DNA from: Paenibacillus silvisoli
Lineage (GTDB): Bacteria > Bacillota > Bacilli > Paenibacillales > Paenibacillaceae
Assembly (NCBI RefSeq): GCF_030866765.1
Contig: NZ_CP133017.1
Span: forward strand, 4,802,501 to 4,866,500
Direction of reading: 5' to 3'
DNA: 64,000 bases
How positions within the stretch are numbered: position 1 is the stretch's first letter; the number at the start of each line of letters is the position of its first letter. The notes beneath the pieces are model-generated. The model did no database searches, had not been told where the DNA came from, and saw only the letters and a program-made list of their open reading frames with translations. Below, piece by piece: positions 9,129 to 17,680 of the stretch. Position numbers and translations under genes: made by a program.

Positions 9129-10127
9129 TTACATCCCTCCCGGCTGTTTGAACTCGACCGTTCTTCGCTCGCGATGCGCAATATAGGCCGTTTCCAGCAG
9201 CTCCGTCAGCTTCGTGCCGTCCTCCAGCCCGAAGGGCATTGGACCGTCGTTCAAAATACCGTTCACCCATTGCGTCAACGGCAGCGGCTGCGCTTCGGGC
9301 AACCGGTAGGGTGAAATCCAGCCCTGCAGCGGAGAATCGGCATGCTTGGATGCGACTTGCACGCTGTCCCCGGAGACGATGAGCGTTCCTTCCGTTCCGT
9401 ACAGCTCAAACGCCGGCGGCGTCCGGTATGTGACCAGACTGGTTTCCAACAGCGCGACCGCATTGTTCGCGAACTCGATCGAGCATTGCGCGTTGTCTTC
9501 AACTGCACGGCCCGTGAAATGGTTGAACATGGACGTGATGCGCTTCGGCTGGCCGAGCAGCCAGCTTGCCAGGTACATCGGGTGGCAGCCGAGATCCATC
9601 ATGGCGCCTCCGCCCGCTAGTTTTTCGTCGTACCAGTAGTCGGGCAGCCAATTACGGAGGGCACCGTCATGGCCATTTCGAATGCGCAGCAGCGTGATAG
9701 CGCCAAGCAGGCCGTCGTCCAGCAGCTGCTTGGCGAACAGATGATGCGGTCTAGTCCGGGCGGGGAACGAAATGCAGAACTTGACGCCCGCCTGCCGGAC
9801 GGCCGCCGAAATCAATTCGCATTCCGCGACGGTAAGCGCCATCGCTTTCTCGGTGAAAATATGCTTGCCCGCGTTCGCGGCGGCGATCATCACTTCGGCG
9901 TGCATGCTCGTCGGCGCGTCGACGACTACGGCGTCCACGTCTTCCCTGCGGAGCAGCGCGTCCAGGTCGGATTCGAACCCGGCTCCGAGTTCGCCCGCCC
10001 ACACCCTTCCCCGTTCTGTGTTTTCATCCCATACGGCGGAAATGTTAACGTTTCCAAGCGTTTGCAGGTGTTTGGCGTACCCGTCGGCATGAACATGCCA
10101 CTTGCTGAGCATGGCGACATTTAGCAT
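9129..10127 (-). CDS. Gfo/Idh/MocA family oxidoreductase (first of tandem pair)
   Basis: NAD(P)-dependent dehydrogenase of 332 residues. The N-terminus MLNVAMLSKWHVHADGYAKH departs from the usual GxGxxG: the glycine loop is replaced by an SKWHVHA segment, as in the branch whose members start with a His-rich loop. The rest is standard, with HIFTEKAMALTVAECELI (active-site Lys) and GGGAMMDLGCHPMYLASWLL (Asp-x3-His). It is the first gene of a two-gene operon on the minus strand. Its start is supported by the ATG position and an AGGGGATT ribosome site just upstream. Confidence 0.88.
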   Translation of the reverse strand: MLNVAMLSKWHVHADGYAKHLQTLGNVNISAVWDENTERGRVWAGELGAGFESDLDALLRREDVDAVVVDAPTSMHAEVMIAAANAGKHIFTEKAMALTVAECELISAAVRQAGVKFCISFPARTRPHHLFAKQLLDDGLLGAITLLRIRNGHDGALRNWLPDYWYDEKLAGGGAMMDLGCHPMYLASWLLGQPKRITSMFNHFTGRAVEDNAQCSIEFANNAVALLETSLVTYRTPPAFELYGTEGTLIVSGDSVQVASKHADSPLQGWISPYRLPEAQPLPLTQWVNGILNDGPMPFGLEDGTKLTELLETAYIAHRERRTVEFKQPGGM

Positions 10128-10573
10128 TCGAGAATCCCCTCCAAGTCCTTGTTATGAAACGGCGGCTCGCTGCTTATTCGACTTTGGGTGCATGCGTCTT
10201 GCAATGGCTAGCCAGTGCGAGCAGTCATACAGTGGAAGCGTTCAATTCATGGGAGCAATCAGGTCAGTCCCCACGCGTCGCTTCTCCCAGAATATATCAT
10301 GTATAAATAATATGAACAATAATATAAACGGACAGAAAAACCATGAGATCGCGACGAAAAAGACAACACTAATAAGCTGCCGGTAATAACGGCAGCTTTA
10401 TTTGGCATTGCCTCGGGTTAATAGATCTCCCTCAAACAAGGACAACCTCTTTTTCTAAAAATGTTCCCGTTATACTCTGACTTGAACTTGCGGACTTGTC
10501 CCGTTTTTGACTATTTACTAACCAACCTAGCTGCATTATAACCCATTCGTATGCGGAAGCATCAGACGCACTA
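10128..10573. other. Intergenic region between the oxidoreductase pair and the ger operon
   Basis: 446 bp without a convincing gene. It must hold the promoter for the oxidoreductase pair (toward 10128) and the end of the ger transcript (toward 10573), including the hairpin at 10373-10402. A TGGAAGCG half of a catabolite-response element lies at 10232-10239, but the second half does not match. Nothing else was recognised. Confidence 0.6.
10373..10402 (-). terminator. Probable terminator of the gerK-like operon
   Basis: AAGCTGCCG and CGGCAGCTT form a 9-bp stem around a 7-nt loop. It lies about 170 bp past the last ger gene on the minus strand, and the T-run is weak. Confidence 0.55.
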
Positions 10574-11674
10574 TTACCCCTTATTCCAATTATTCCTTAG
10601 CTGCGTCACTACGAACATAAACGGGATATATCCATAAATAAAATAAAGTCCGACGTCTAAATAAAACTCGGCCATCCATCGAAATATGCTACGGTCCTTC
10701 AGAAAACACTCTAATATCAGAAATCCGACCAGAAAAGCAAGCAAGCTCACACGCGGTTTGATCTGAAAAACGACGTTTTTCATTGCACGGCATGCCGCCC
10801 ATAAGCTTAAACACATGCCTGATACATTTTTTAGCAACCACAATGAAATCGCTAAATATTCTACTCTCTGGAACACAGGCCCCTCTACAATCTTGAGCAT
10901 AGTAAGCGTTGGCCAAGAGATTTCGCGCAGCTGCCCCTCACTGAAATACATAAACGTTATGATTAATACCATCAAATACAATAATGTAACTAAGAACACC
11001 ATCAAATGTGCCCATTTTTGAGATTTTTCCGGTGATTTAATGAATGGGTAAAAGAGTAAAAGCGCTTCAAATCCCAGGAATTGATATAGCATGCTTTTAG
11101 ATGAGAGCAATATGTCAGTCATTGAGTGGTTAAAAAGAGGCATCAAGTTTAACGGATGTGTATACGGCAAAACTGACAAATTCTCTGGAATAATAAAAAT
11201 TAGTGTCAATAGGAATCCCAAAAAGCTTAGTCCGGTAACGCTCCGAAACCCGCCTGATACAGTATAGTAAATAAACAACACTATAATGGTGCTTATGGGT
11301 AGAATTTTTATTGATGGAAACACCCAGACTTGAATAACTTCAATATAGGCTTTGAATTCAATATAAGCTCCGAAGAAAAAATAAAGAACGATCGCGAAAT
11401 TGATGATGTTCCCTGCAATTTTCCCGAAACATGTATGGTTGATTGCAGTGACATCTAGACCTTCTTGATTAGAACGTAAAATTTTATATATCATCCATAC
11501 GATTAAATGAATGCTAACCCCTGCTAAAACAACAGAAATATAAGCATTATACCCGGCATGTTCGGCCAATTCTCGTTGGAAATTCAGAACTCCGACCCCG
11601 ACCATACTGACATACATAAGAGGAACGATTAAGAAGGGAGATATTAAGTATTTTTCGTCAACAGCATTTTTCAT
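10574..11674 (-). CDS. gerKB: Spore germination permease, GerAB/GerKB family
   Basis: B-subunit of a nutrient germinant receptor, 366 residues with about ten membrane helices and the amino-acid-permease-like fold (endospore germination permease family). It begins EKYLISPFLIVPLMYVSMVG and contains LFYPFIKSPEKSQKW near the middle, a typical cytoplasmic loop. It is expected in the inner spore membrane, where the B-subunit binds the germinant. It is third in an A-C-B operon, 39 bp after the C gene. The order matches gerK of Bacillus rather than gerA, so the symbol follows gene order; orthology is not proven. Confidence 0.88.
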   Translation of the reverse strand: MKNAVDEKYLISPFLIVPLMYVSMVGVGVLNFQRELAEHAGYNAYISVVLAGVSIHLIVWMIYKILRSNQEGLDVTAINHTCFGKIAGNIINFAIVLYFFFGAYIEFKAYIEVIQVWVFPSIKILPISTIIVLFIYYTVSGGFRSVTGLSFLGFLLTLIFIIPENLSVLPYTHPLNLMPLFNHSMTDILLSSKSMLYQFLGFEALLLFYPFIKSPEKSQKWAHLMVFLVTLLYLMVLIITFMYFSEGQLREISWPTLTMLKIVEGPVFQRVEYLAISLWLLKNVSGMCLSLWAACRAMKNVVFQIKPRVSLLAFLVGFLILECFLKDRSIFRWMAEFYLDVGLYFIYGYIPFMFVVTQLRNNWNKG

Positions 11675-11713
11675 ACTTGAAACACCTCACTCGACTGTCC
11701 TTCCAGATATCGT

Positions 11714-12799
11714 TCAACCACTAGTATTGACAATTTTAACCTGAACGCTTACTGTCGTTTTGATTTCTTGGTAAATTTTTTCGAAATCTTGGGCACTCCA
11801 ATTCTTAGACCGACTTCTTACTATGTCTCCCAGACCGACTGGATCAACCTTATTTTCCTTCAATAGTGAAAGGAATTTTTCAATTTCTTTTTTAAAATAA
11901 ATACTCATCGTTTTTTCAAGCTGAGAAAGCTGCTCTTCTGATCTCAGATCCACCCATTCCGGGACTTCCTTAAGTTCCGCCACCAATTTCACCCGAAATG
12001 AAATAGAAGGGATTGGATTAACTTTGTTCACCATATAGTTTGTCTTTGAATGAATGCTTCTCAATAAAATAAAATCTTTACCCTGTTTGTTTGATGCCTT
12101 TCCTGCAGCTGGAAACTTGTAGGTTCCATTCTTTGAGTTCTGAATAAGCATTTTTAATAAGAAAGCGTCCTGCATACTAATTTCGGTTATCTTTTGATCA
12201 CGTCTAAATAAAGCCAGACCATAGAGTATTACTTCTCCGTGATCGATTTTAAAATACGGTAAATACATGTCCCGTCCTTCACCATAATAATTGAACAAGG
12301 ATACATGAAGGTTCATCAACGGTAAATTTCCGTTTCTCATGTTTTGCTCAATCATTTCCGGTAATAAATAAGGTTCTTCGTATTTTTTGATGATTTCCAG
12401 CAGTTCCGAAGCGTCCCGGTCCACGACTCCAAGCTGAAGCCGCGATGAAATTTTGGGATCACGTAGAAAATTATGCAATTCAGTCCCAGTCCCTTTTTCT
12501 GCATGCGCTTTTCCGAATAGCACCATCCTTATCTGTCCCCTTACAAGGAGATCTTTTGCCCGCGTATTTAGCCGAGGCATAGAGCCAATATAAGAGTTGG
12601 ATTCCGTATGAAGAACTTGTAGTTCTATTTTTCCCTGTTCTTTAAAGTGACCAAATAGAGCAGCGCTTTTTATGCCATTCGCAAAGGTATCAAAGCTAAC
12701 CGCATGGACAAGACAAATCTTATTCACAATTCTTTGATCGGCACAAGCCGATAAAACTGCGCACAAAATGATAACAGGAAGGATTTTCCACCTGCGCAT
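11714..12799 (-). CDS. gerKC: Spore germination lipoprotein, Ger(x)C family
   Basis: C-subunit of the germinant receptor, 361 residues. The signal peptide ends in a lipobox (LSACA, Cys about 19), and the protein then shows the Ger(x)C start DQRIVNKICLVHAVSFD. Other family marks are VRGQIRMVLFGKAHAEKG and the C-terminal domain with EKTMSIYFKKEIEKFLSLL and the VKIVNTSG tail. It should sit on the outer face of the inner spore membrane. It lies between the A gene (19 bp upstream) and the B gene (39 bp downstream). Confidence 0.88.
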   Translation of the reverse strand: MRRWKILPVIILCAVLSACADQRIVNKICLVHAVSFDTFANGIKSAALFGHFKEQGKIELQVLHTESNSYIGSMPRLNTRAKDLLVRGQIRMVLFGKAHAEKGTGTELHNFLRDPKISSRLQLGVVDRDASELLEIIKKYEEPYLLPEMIEQNMRNGNLPLMNLHVSLFNYYGEGRDMYLPYFKIDHGEVILYGLALFRRDQKITEISMQDAFLLKMLIQNSKNGTYKFPAAGKASNKQGKDFILLRSIHSKTNYMVNKVNPIPSISFRVKLVAELKEVPEWVDLRSEEQLSQLEKTMSIYFKKEIEKFLSLLKENKVDPVGLGDIVRSRSKNWSAQDFEKIYQEIKTTVSVQVKIVNTSG

Positions 12800-12818
12800 A
12801 TTGGCCCTCTTTCATCAT

Positions 12819-14303
12819 TTATTCTTCATCAAGGTCATTTTTCTGTTTAACTGCTTTTTTAGGCAAATACTTAACTGAAGATTTTGGTCTTAAACGTTGA
12901 GGTCTTTTATTCAGAATTTGAAAGGATGAACGTATAAAACTGTCACTAAGTTCCATAATCCTTAAGGGGAAAATCGGAACAATGTAAGGAGAGCCTAATG
13001 ATTTTAAACGAATAATATGGACGAACAGAAAACCCACCCCGATAAATATGCCAATTGCCCCCCATATCGCTGCAAGAATGATGATAGGAAAGCGTAAAAA
13101 TCGAATCGTATTTGACATCTTATATATCGGTGTCGTAAATGAGGCTAAAGCCGATAGCGCGACAAGAATTAGTAAAATATTACTTGTTAATGCTGCTGCG
13201 ACCGCAGCTTGACCGATAACAATTCCTCCGACAATACCTAAGGTTTGACCAATTTTTGTTGGTAATCTGGCCCCTGCTTCCCGAAGAAACTCAATGGTTA
13301 TTTCTAAAAACAACACTTCAAAGAACGGCGGAAATGGAACATTTTGTCTGGAAAAAATAAGGGGGCTTAGCAAATCTTTTGGAATGACTTCATAATGGTA
13401 TGTGGTTATCGCGACATACATTGCCGTGGCAAACATCGAAAAAATGACACCAAAGATTCGAATCAATCGAAAAAAAGAACCTAATATCCATGGCAAATAA
13501 TAATCTTCAGCGGAAATAAAAAAATCATACAATGTAGAGGGGCCCGTAACAATATAAGGTGAACCATCGGAAATGACTGCGACTTGCCCGCTGATAAGTG
13601 AATACACTACTCGGTCCCTGCGTTCCGTGGATACAAACAATGGAAATGGCGTCAAAGAATTGTCTGACATCATTTGGTCCAGTAGGGACGAATCAAATAC
13701 GACATCGTAATCAATATCAGTAAGTCTTTGTTCAACAGTTTGAATATTTTGTTCATTTGTCACTCCATCGATATAGATTATTGCGACTTTTGTTTTTGAA
13801 GTTGTTCCAACGATAATTTCTTTTATAATCAGGTCTGGAATATTGAGTAGTGTTCTGAGCAAACCGATGTTTGTATCCAGGTCCTCTACGAAACCGATTT
13901 TAGGGCCGACGACGCTAAACTCGTTTTCGGTATCATTGTTTTCTCGCAATCCATGATTGTCGGCCAAATTAACCAACGCACACTTTTGATCGTTTTCATG
14001 AAGTTGAACGATCGCATAACCTTTCATCAGTTTGGATTGAATAGTTGTTATCTCGTCGGTAATCTCTATATCATTAATGGGAATCATGGCCTTAATATCG
14101 TCGATTCCCTTGATTTCGGAATCCAATGACCGATTTTGCAATACAAGAATCAAATGTTGCTGCATCCACTTTGCATCGATTAAGGTACTATAATAGAAAA
14201 TACTCACTTCTTGTTTACCAAGTAAAATCACAGTTGTCTTAAAGTCACTCGATTGTCCGGATAATTTTAATAATTGATCGAGATTTTTAAATTCTGAATT
14301 CAT
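12819..14303 (-). CDS. gerKA: Spore germination protein, GerA family
   Basis: A-subunit of the germinant receptor, 494 residues. It has a soluble N-terminal half with two related subdomains (VVGPKIGFVEDLDTNIGLLR is the family signature near residue 130), followed by about five membrane helices containing PFPPFFEVLFLEITIEFLRE, RLPTKIGQTLGIVGGIVIG and a charged C-terminus. It heads the operon. A divergent Crp-type gene starts 214 bp away. A forespore sigma-G promoter is expected in the gap; a TGAATA hexamer sits on the minus strand at 14375-14380, but no good -10 element was found at the proper distance. Confidence 0.92.
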   Translation of the reverse strand: MNSEFKNLDQLLKLSGQSSDFKTTVILLGKQEVSIFYYSTLIDAKWMQQHLILVLQNRSLDSEIKGIDDIKAMIPINDIEITDEITTIQSKLMKGYAIVQLHENDQKCALVNLADNHGLRENNDTENEFSVVGPKIGFVEDLDTNIGLLRTLLNIPDLIIKEIIVGTTSKTKVAIIYIDGVTNEQNIQTVEQRLTDIDYDVVFDSSLLDQMMSDNSLTPFPLFVSTERRDRVVYSLISGQVAVISDGSPYIVTGPSTLYDFFISAEDYYLPWILGSFFRLIRIFGVIFSMFATAMYVAITTYHYEVIPKDLLSPLIFSRQNVPFPPFFEVLFLEITIEFLREAGARLPTKIGQTLGIVGGIVIGQAAVAAALTSNILLILVALSALASFTTPIYKMSNTIRFLRFPIIILAAIWGAIGIFIGVGFLFVHIIRLKSLGSPYIVPIFPLRIMELSDSFIRSSFQILNKRPQRLRPKSSVKYLPKKAVKQKNDLDEE

Positions 14304-14516
14304 TGCGATATAAACCCTTCCTGGCTCAAGTCTCTAATTTGGACTGTGTTATTTTTTGGTAAAAGTCTCTTTTTTATTCACGCCACAATGCTTTTTCTCT
14401 AGCCCTGTTGAGAAGTCAAGGATGCGTTGACATCATTAGCCTTATAAAGCATGATGAATGGACAGAGACTTCTATAAGAGATTGATACCCTTTTCCTAAA
14501 ATGGAGGAATTGATAC

Positions 14517-15215
14517 ATGGAGGAATACCAAATGAATAAATTATGGTATTTATCTCAAATCAGCATTTTTGAGGAAATGACTAGCGAAGAAATGAAGGAA
14601 ATTGATTTACTAAATACCATTCATCATTTCAATTGGATATCGAAAGACGCATTGGTTCAAACTCCCGATACTATTCGCGAAGGTCTTTCTTTCGTAAAAG
14701 AAGGCAAGCTTAAAGTATACAAATTAAACGACAGTGGGAAGCAGTTCACTCTAAGTATATTGACACGCGGGAATATGTTTGGGGAAATTAATGCCATCTC
14801 GTTTGGTACCAAAGATGTTTACATTGAAGCCATGGAACCTACACTAGTTTGCTCAATATCAGAAACAGAATTCGACCGGCTTATGCTAAGCAGACCGAAT
14901 CTGGCGTTGAAACTTCTAAAAACGGTCAGTGAACGGTTGAAGGAAAGAGAAGAACAACTAGAACAAATTGCATTTAACGGTCTCCGCGAACGGGTGATTC
15001 ATATGTTGACGATGCTTAGTTCAAAATTTGGTACCATCGTAGATGGTTATGCTTTAATCGATCTCCCTCTTTCGCACCAAGAGATAGCTAACATGCTTGG
15101 CGTAACTCGCGAAGCCGTCAGTGGAGTCATGAGCGGGCTTGTGAAGGATGGAGTTATCAAAACGTCTCGTAAGTCTGTTCAGGTAGATGCCGAGCTACTA
15201 ACCCGATCCGAATAA
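14517..15215 (+). CDS. Crp/Fnr family transcriptional regulator
   Basis: Regulator of 232 residues. Residues about 10-130 form a cyclic-nucleotide-type beta-barrel (FVKEGKLKVYKLNDSGKQF, TRGNMFGEINAISFGTKD). A dimerisation helix follows, then a winged helix-turn-helix around LPLSHQEIANMLGVTREAVS. The Cys residues needed for an Fnr-type iron-sulfur cluster are not arranged at the N-terminus, so an effector-binding or effector-less Crp type is more likely. GGAGGAATTG stands 5 nt before the ATG at 14517; an ATG at 14532 is an alternative. It is divergent from the ger operon. A fragment of a close relative lies at 17080-17142. Confidence 0.9.
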   Translation: MEEYQMNKLWYLSQISIFEEMTSEEMKEIDLLNTIHHFNWISKDALVQTPDTIREGLSFVKEGKLKVYKLNDSGKQFTLSILTRGNMFGEINAISFGTKDVYIEAMEPTLVCSISETEFDRLMLSRPNLALKLLKTVSERLKEREEQLEQIAFNGLRERVIHMLTMLSSKFGTIVDGYALIDLPLSHQEIANMLGVTREAVSGVMSGLVKDGVIKTSRKSVQVDAELLTRSE

Positions 15216-15284
15216 CCTCAACAAGGGCTGCTAAATGATACAACCGTGGACCCGTTTGACGCTGCGATTCAGCCCGAAATTAAT

Positions 15285-15322
15285 ACGACCGGAAGCGAGC
15301 GTTCGCCTCCGGTCGTTTTTAT
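15285..15322 (+). terminator. Terminator downstream of the Crp-type gene
   Basis: ACGACCGG (15285-15292) pairs with CCGGTCGT (15309-15316), followed by TTTTT. It lies 70 bp after the regulator's stop. Confidence 0.85.
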
Positions 15323-15356
15323 TTATGAAGGCTATCTGAAACGGTAGGCACAGATT

Positions 15357-15563
15357 TTATAGAGTTTCCTTTAGGCCAAGCTGTAGACCGGATGGAGCGC
15401 TAATCTGCGATACCTGTTTCTGTTTCATTGCAATCAATAACATACCGGAAATTGTCATGAGTCCTCCGAGCATCTGTGATATCTCCAAAGCATGACCCAA
15501 GATAACCGAAATAATTGCTGTGAAGACAGGAATCAAATTCATGATTTCCCCATCGAATTTCAA
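15357..15563 (-). pseudogene. C-terminal remnant of an EamA/DMT-family transporter
   Basis: A 68-codon open stretch with two hydrophobic helices, LIPVFTAIISVILGHALE and QMLGGLMTISGMLLIAMKQ. The arrangement (N-L-I-P-V-F, then Q-x2-G-G-x4-G) is the last repeat of EamA-type drug/metabolite transporters, which normally have ten helices and about 300 residues. Everything upstream is missing: the thioredoxin-like gene ends 1 bp before it. It is read as the tail of a deleted transporter gene, with little chance of function. Confidence 0.65.
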
Positions 15564-15564
15564 T

Positions 15565-16194
15565 TCACGGAGAAAAGGTCGTAAACAAATCTCTTAATTC
15601 ATCAAGGATAACCTTCTGATAATCATTGCCGACTTGATAGAGCTCTCCGATCTCTCCATAGGTTTGGTTCAATTTATCCTTATAATCGGCTTCCTGTTTG
15701 TCTGGATTGTTCTTTTTAAACCGATCCATCACGGCCTGAATGTAGGCTGGGCGGGCTCCCCATCTGCCTAGTACATCTCCGGACGCATTCAATAAAACCG
15801 CGATCGGCTGATTTCGCCCGCCATTTGTGAGAAAGTGATCCATGGTTTCCAGATGCTCCTCCATGGGCAACACTTCAGTCGGAATGCCGCTCTGCTCCAT
15901 CACTCGAAACAGTAAAGGGACGTTCCAGATGACGTCTGGGCACCAATCTGTGCATAGAATTAAACAGTGCAGGTCGGAGCGACTCTTTAAACCGGTAAAA
16001 AATAATTTCAGATCTTCTTGCGCCCATGTGAAATTATCGTAAATGGAGATGAACTTGTCTTTGGTATTCAGGATTTTGCTGTTTTCCATGTTCCGATTTT
16101 TCATTCCATCGATGAACTGTTGAGGCGAAATCCCTTGACCGATTTTGTGTTTTAAATTCAATTGTGCTTCCATTTCTTCACGCACCTTCTTCAT
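15565..16194 (-). CDS. Thioredoxin-family protein with an incomplete active site
   Basis: 209 residues. The middle contains a thioredoxin-like strand-loop LHCLILCTDWCPDVIWNVP, so the redox motif reads C-P-D-V instead of C-x2-C. The cis-Pro region is NQPIAVLLNASGDVLGRWG. With one Cys in the loop (and another five residues before it) it cannot work as a classical dithiol oxidoreductase. It could form mixed disulfides or bind bacillithiol-type thiols. A divergent peroxiredoxin-like gene starts 227 bp away, and the two may share a redox-stress promoter region. The family is known in Bacillus relatives but its role is not established to my knowledge. Confidence 0.75.
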   Translation of the reverse strand: MKKVREEMEAQLNLKHKIGQGISPQQFIDGMKNRNMENSKILNTKDKFISIYDNFTWAQEDLKLFFTGLKSRSDLHCLILCTDWCPDVIWNVPLLFRVMEQSGIPTEVLPMEEHLETMDHFLTNGGRNQPIAVLLNASGDVLGRWGARPAYIQAVMDRFKKNNPDKQEADYKDKLNQTYGEIGELYQVGNDYQKVILDELRDLFTTFSP

Positions 16195-16421
16195 TATTTT
16201 GGGGATACTGCAGACTGCCTTACCGCAGCACTTGATAGCCTGATTATAATGCTAAGAAAATCGGAGTTCTGTAATGTAAATGACAGATGCCGATTCTATT
16301 GGCATGTTAACCTTTAAACTAAACTGCCAAGCCATTGAGTTATCATTCAATCTTAATTTGCCCTGGATGGCAGGAGTAAATTCGCTTAATAAAACATTGC
16401 AATCGTGAGAGGAGAATTAGG

Positions 16422-17075
16422 ATGGAGAAATGGGAGAGAAGCTTAAAAGATGAATTGGATGCACTCCAGGCTCGTAATATGTCGCCAGAAGCCGCTGCGA
16501 CATTTGCCAAATTGATTCAGGACCTTCGAGATCAGGGTGCAGGCAAAGGACTGAATATCGGAGATAAGGCTCCCGATTTCACTCTGGATGATGCTACAGG
16601 CAAATCAGTCACATTATATGAAGAACTAGCCAAGGGACCTGTCATTATCGTGTTTTATCGTGGTGAATGGTGTCCGTACTGCAATTTGCAATTGAAAGCC
16701 TATGAGCGCATCATGAATGAGATAAAAACTGCCGGTGCTCAATTGATTGCCATTAGCCCGCAAACACCGGATCATTCGCTTTCCATGCAAGAAAAAAATG
16801 AATTAAGTTTCTCCGTCCTTAGCGATACGAACAACAAAACTGCGGAAAACTACAATCTTAAGTACAAGCTGCCTGACTTTCAGCAAGAAATTCAGAAAAG
16901 ATCTGGCATAGAGCTAAATCAATATAACGGCGACCATACATTTGAGCTTCCTGTCACAGGCACATATATTATCGATAAAGATGGAATCGTCATAGCCGGT
17001 GCTTCTGACGTAAACCATAGATCGCGGATGGAACCATCCGAAGCCTTAAAAATCGTCCGTTCGTTGCAGCATTGA
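16422..17075 (+). CDS. Peroxiredoxin-like (AhpC/TSA) family protein
   Basis: 217 residues with an N-terminal helical extension of about 45 residues, then a thioredoxin-fold AhpC/TSA domain: IGDKAPDFTLDDATGKSV, and the active-site segment VFYRGEWCPYCNLQLKAYE, where Cys-Pro-Tyr-Cys takes the place of the T-x2-C of typical peroxiredoxins. The later strand is PVTGTYIIDKDGIV. It probably reduces peroxides or disulfides in the cytosol. The start follows GAGAGGAG at 16407-16414. The stop is directly followed by a Crp-like helix-turn-helix fragment and a terminator. Confidence 0.88.
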   Translation: MEKWERSLKDELDALQARNMSPEAAATFAKLIQDLRDQGAGKGLNIGDKAPDFTLDDATGKSVTLYEELAKGPVIIVFYRGEWCPYCNLQLKAYERIMNEIKTAGAQLIAISPQTPDHSLSMQEKNELSFSVLSDTNNKTAENYNLKYKLPDFQQEIQKRSGIELNQYNGDHTFELPVTGTYIIDKDGIVIAGASDVNHRSRMEPSEALKIVRSLQH

Positions 17076-17079
17076 TTGA

Positions 17080-17142
17080 ATGCTGCCGCTTTCCCATCAA
17101 GAGATTGCCAATGTGCTCGGTGCTAGCCGCGAAGCGGTCAAT
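17080..17142 (+). pseudogene. Fragment of a Crp/Fnr-family helix-turn-helix
   Basis: In this frame the bases just after the peroxiredoxin-like gene read LPLSHQEIANVLGASREAVN, nearly identical to the helix-turn-helix of the Crp-type protein at 14517-15215 (LPLSHQEIANMLGVTREAVS). There is no start or upstream barrel domain, a stop codon (17077-17079) lies directly before, and the frame runs into the terminator. It is a relic of a second regulator gene, probably left by recombination or deletion at the peroxiredoxin 3' end. Confidence 0.75.
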
Positions 17143-17148
17143 ATAAAA

Positions 17149-17182
17149 AAGGACCAAACGGTGAATGCCGGTCCTCTTTTTA
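17149..17182 (+). terminator. Terminator after the peroxiredoxin-like gene
   Basis: AAGGACC (17149-17155) and GGTCC (17170-17174) close a hairpin with an inner GG/CC pairing, followed by TCTTTTT. Confidence 0.7.
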
Positions 17183-17203
17183 TTACTCCACCCAAATAAC
17201 AAA

Positions 17204-17226
17204 GAGACTGTCATATAGACAGTCTC
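17204..17226 (-). terminator. Hairpin at the 3' end of the nitroreductase remnant
   Basis: GAGACTGTC (17204-17212) and GACAGTCTC (17218-17226) are perfect 9-bp arms around a 5-nt loop, followed on the minus strand by TTTGTTATTT. It ends the remnant starting at 17237. Confidence 0.7.
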
Positions 17227-17236
17227 AAGATCAATT

Positions 17237-17680
17237 TTATTTATAAACTCTTACGCGTTCTTGTATCGGATTAAATTTCTTTTCACCAGCTGAGACAGTA
17301 GGCTTACCGAACGGCATTTGGGCAGTCAGTTTCCAGCTTTCCGGCAACTTCCATTCTGCTTTAACCTGGTCATCAATTAACGGATTGTAATGCTGTAGAT
17401 TTACACCCAGCCCTTCTGCCTCCAGCGCCATCCAGATCACCAATTGGTGCATTCCATTCGTTTGTTGTGACCAAGTAGGGAAGTGTTCTTGGTATGATGG
17501 AAATTGCTCCATAAAACTATCAATCGTTGACTGGTCTTCGAAGAAAAGCACAGTACCGTAGCCGTTACGGAATCCGTTCATTTTTTCCTGAGTAGGAGAA
17601 AATTGTTCGGAAGGTACGATTTTTTTGAGAACTTCGGTAGTAATATCCCATAACTTGTTAAGTACAACGACAAGAAATTA
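17237..17680 (-). pseudogene. Nitroreductase-family protein, N-terminus lost at the transposon-like end
   Basis: The C-terminal half of an HBN1/YdgI-type FMN nitroreductase. From a possible ATG at 17581 it reads NGFRNGYGTVLFFED and continues to the normal C-terminus ERVRVYK. The same frame is open further upstream and still matches the family: KLWDITTEVLKKIVPSEQF, preceded by VVVLN. Family resemblance stops near 17656 and a stop codon closes the frame at about 17681. Full-length relatives have about 200 residues, so roughly the first 60-70, including the FMN-binding Arg-rich N-terminus, are gone. The break coincides with the first direct repeat of the Tn7-like end described next. Confidence 0.78.

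Noticed and set aside
8502-9314. Plus-strand open frame opposite the oxidoreductase pair
   Set aside because: It is a shadow of the Gfo/Idh/MocA genes with biased composition and no motif.
14351-14380. Possible sigma-G promoter for the first ger operon
   Set aside because: A TGAATA hexamer is present on the minus strand, but the region 17-18 bp on is only A-rich and does not resemble CATACTA.
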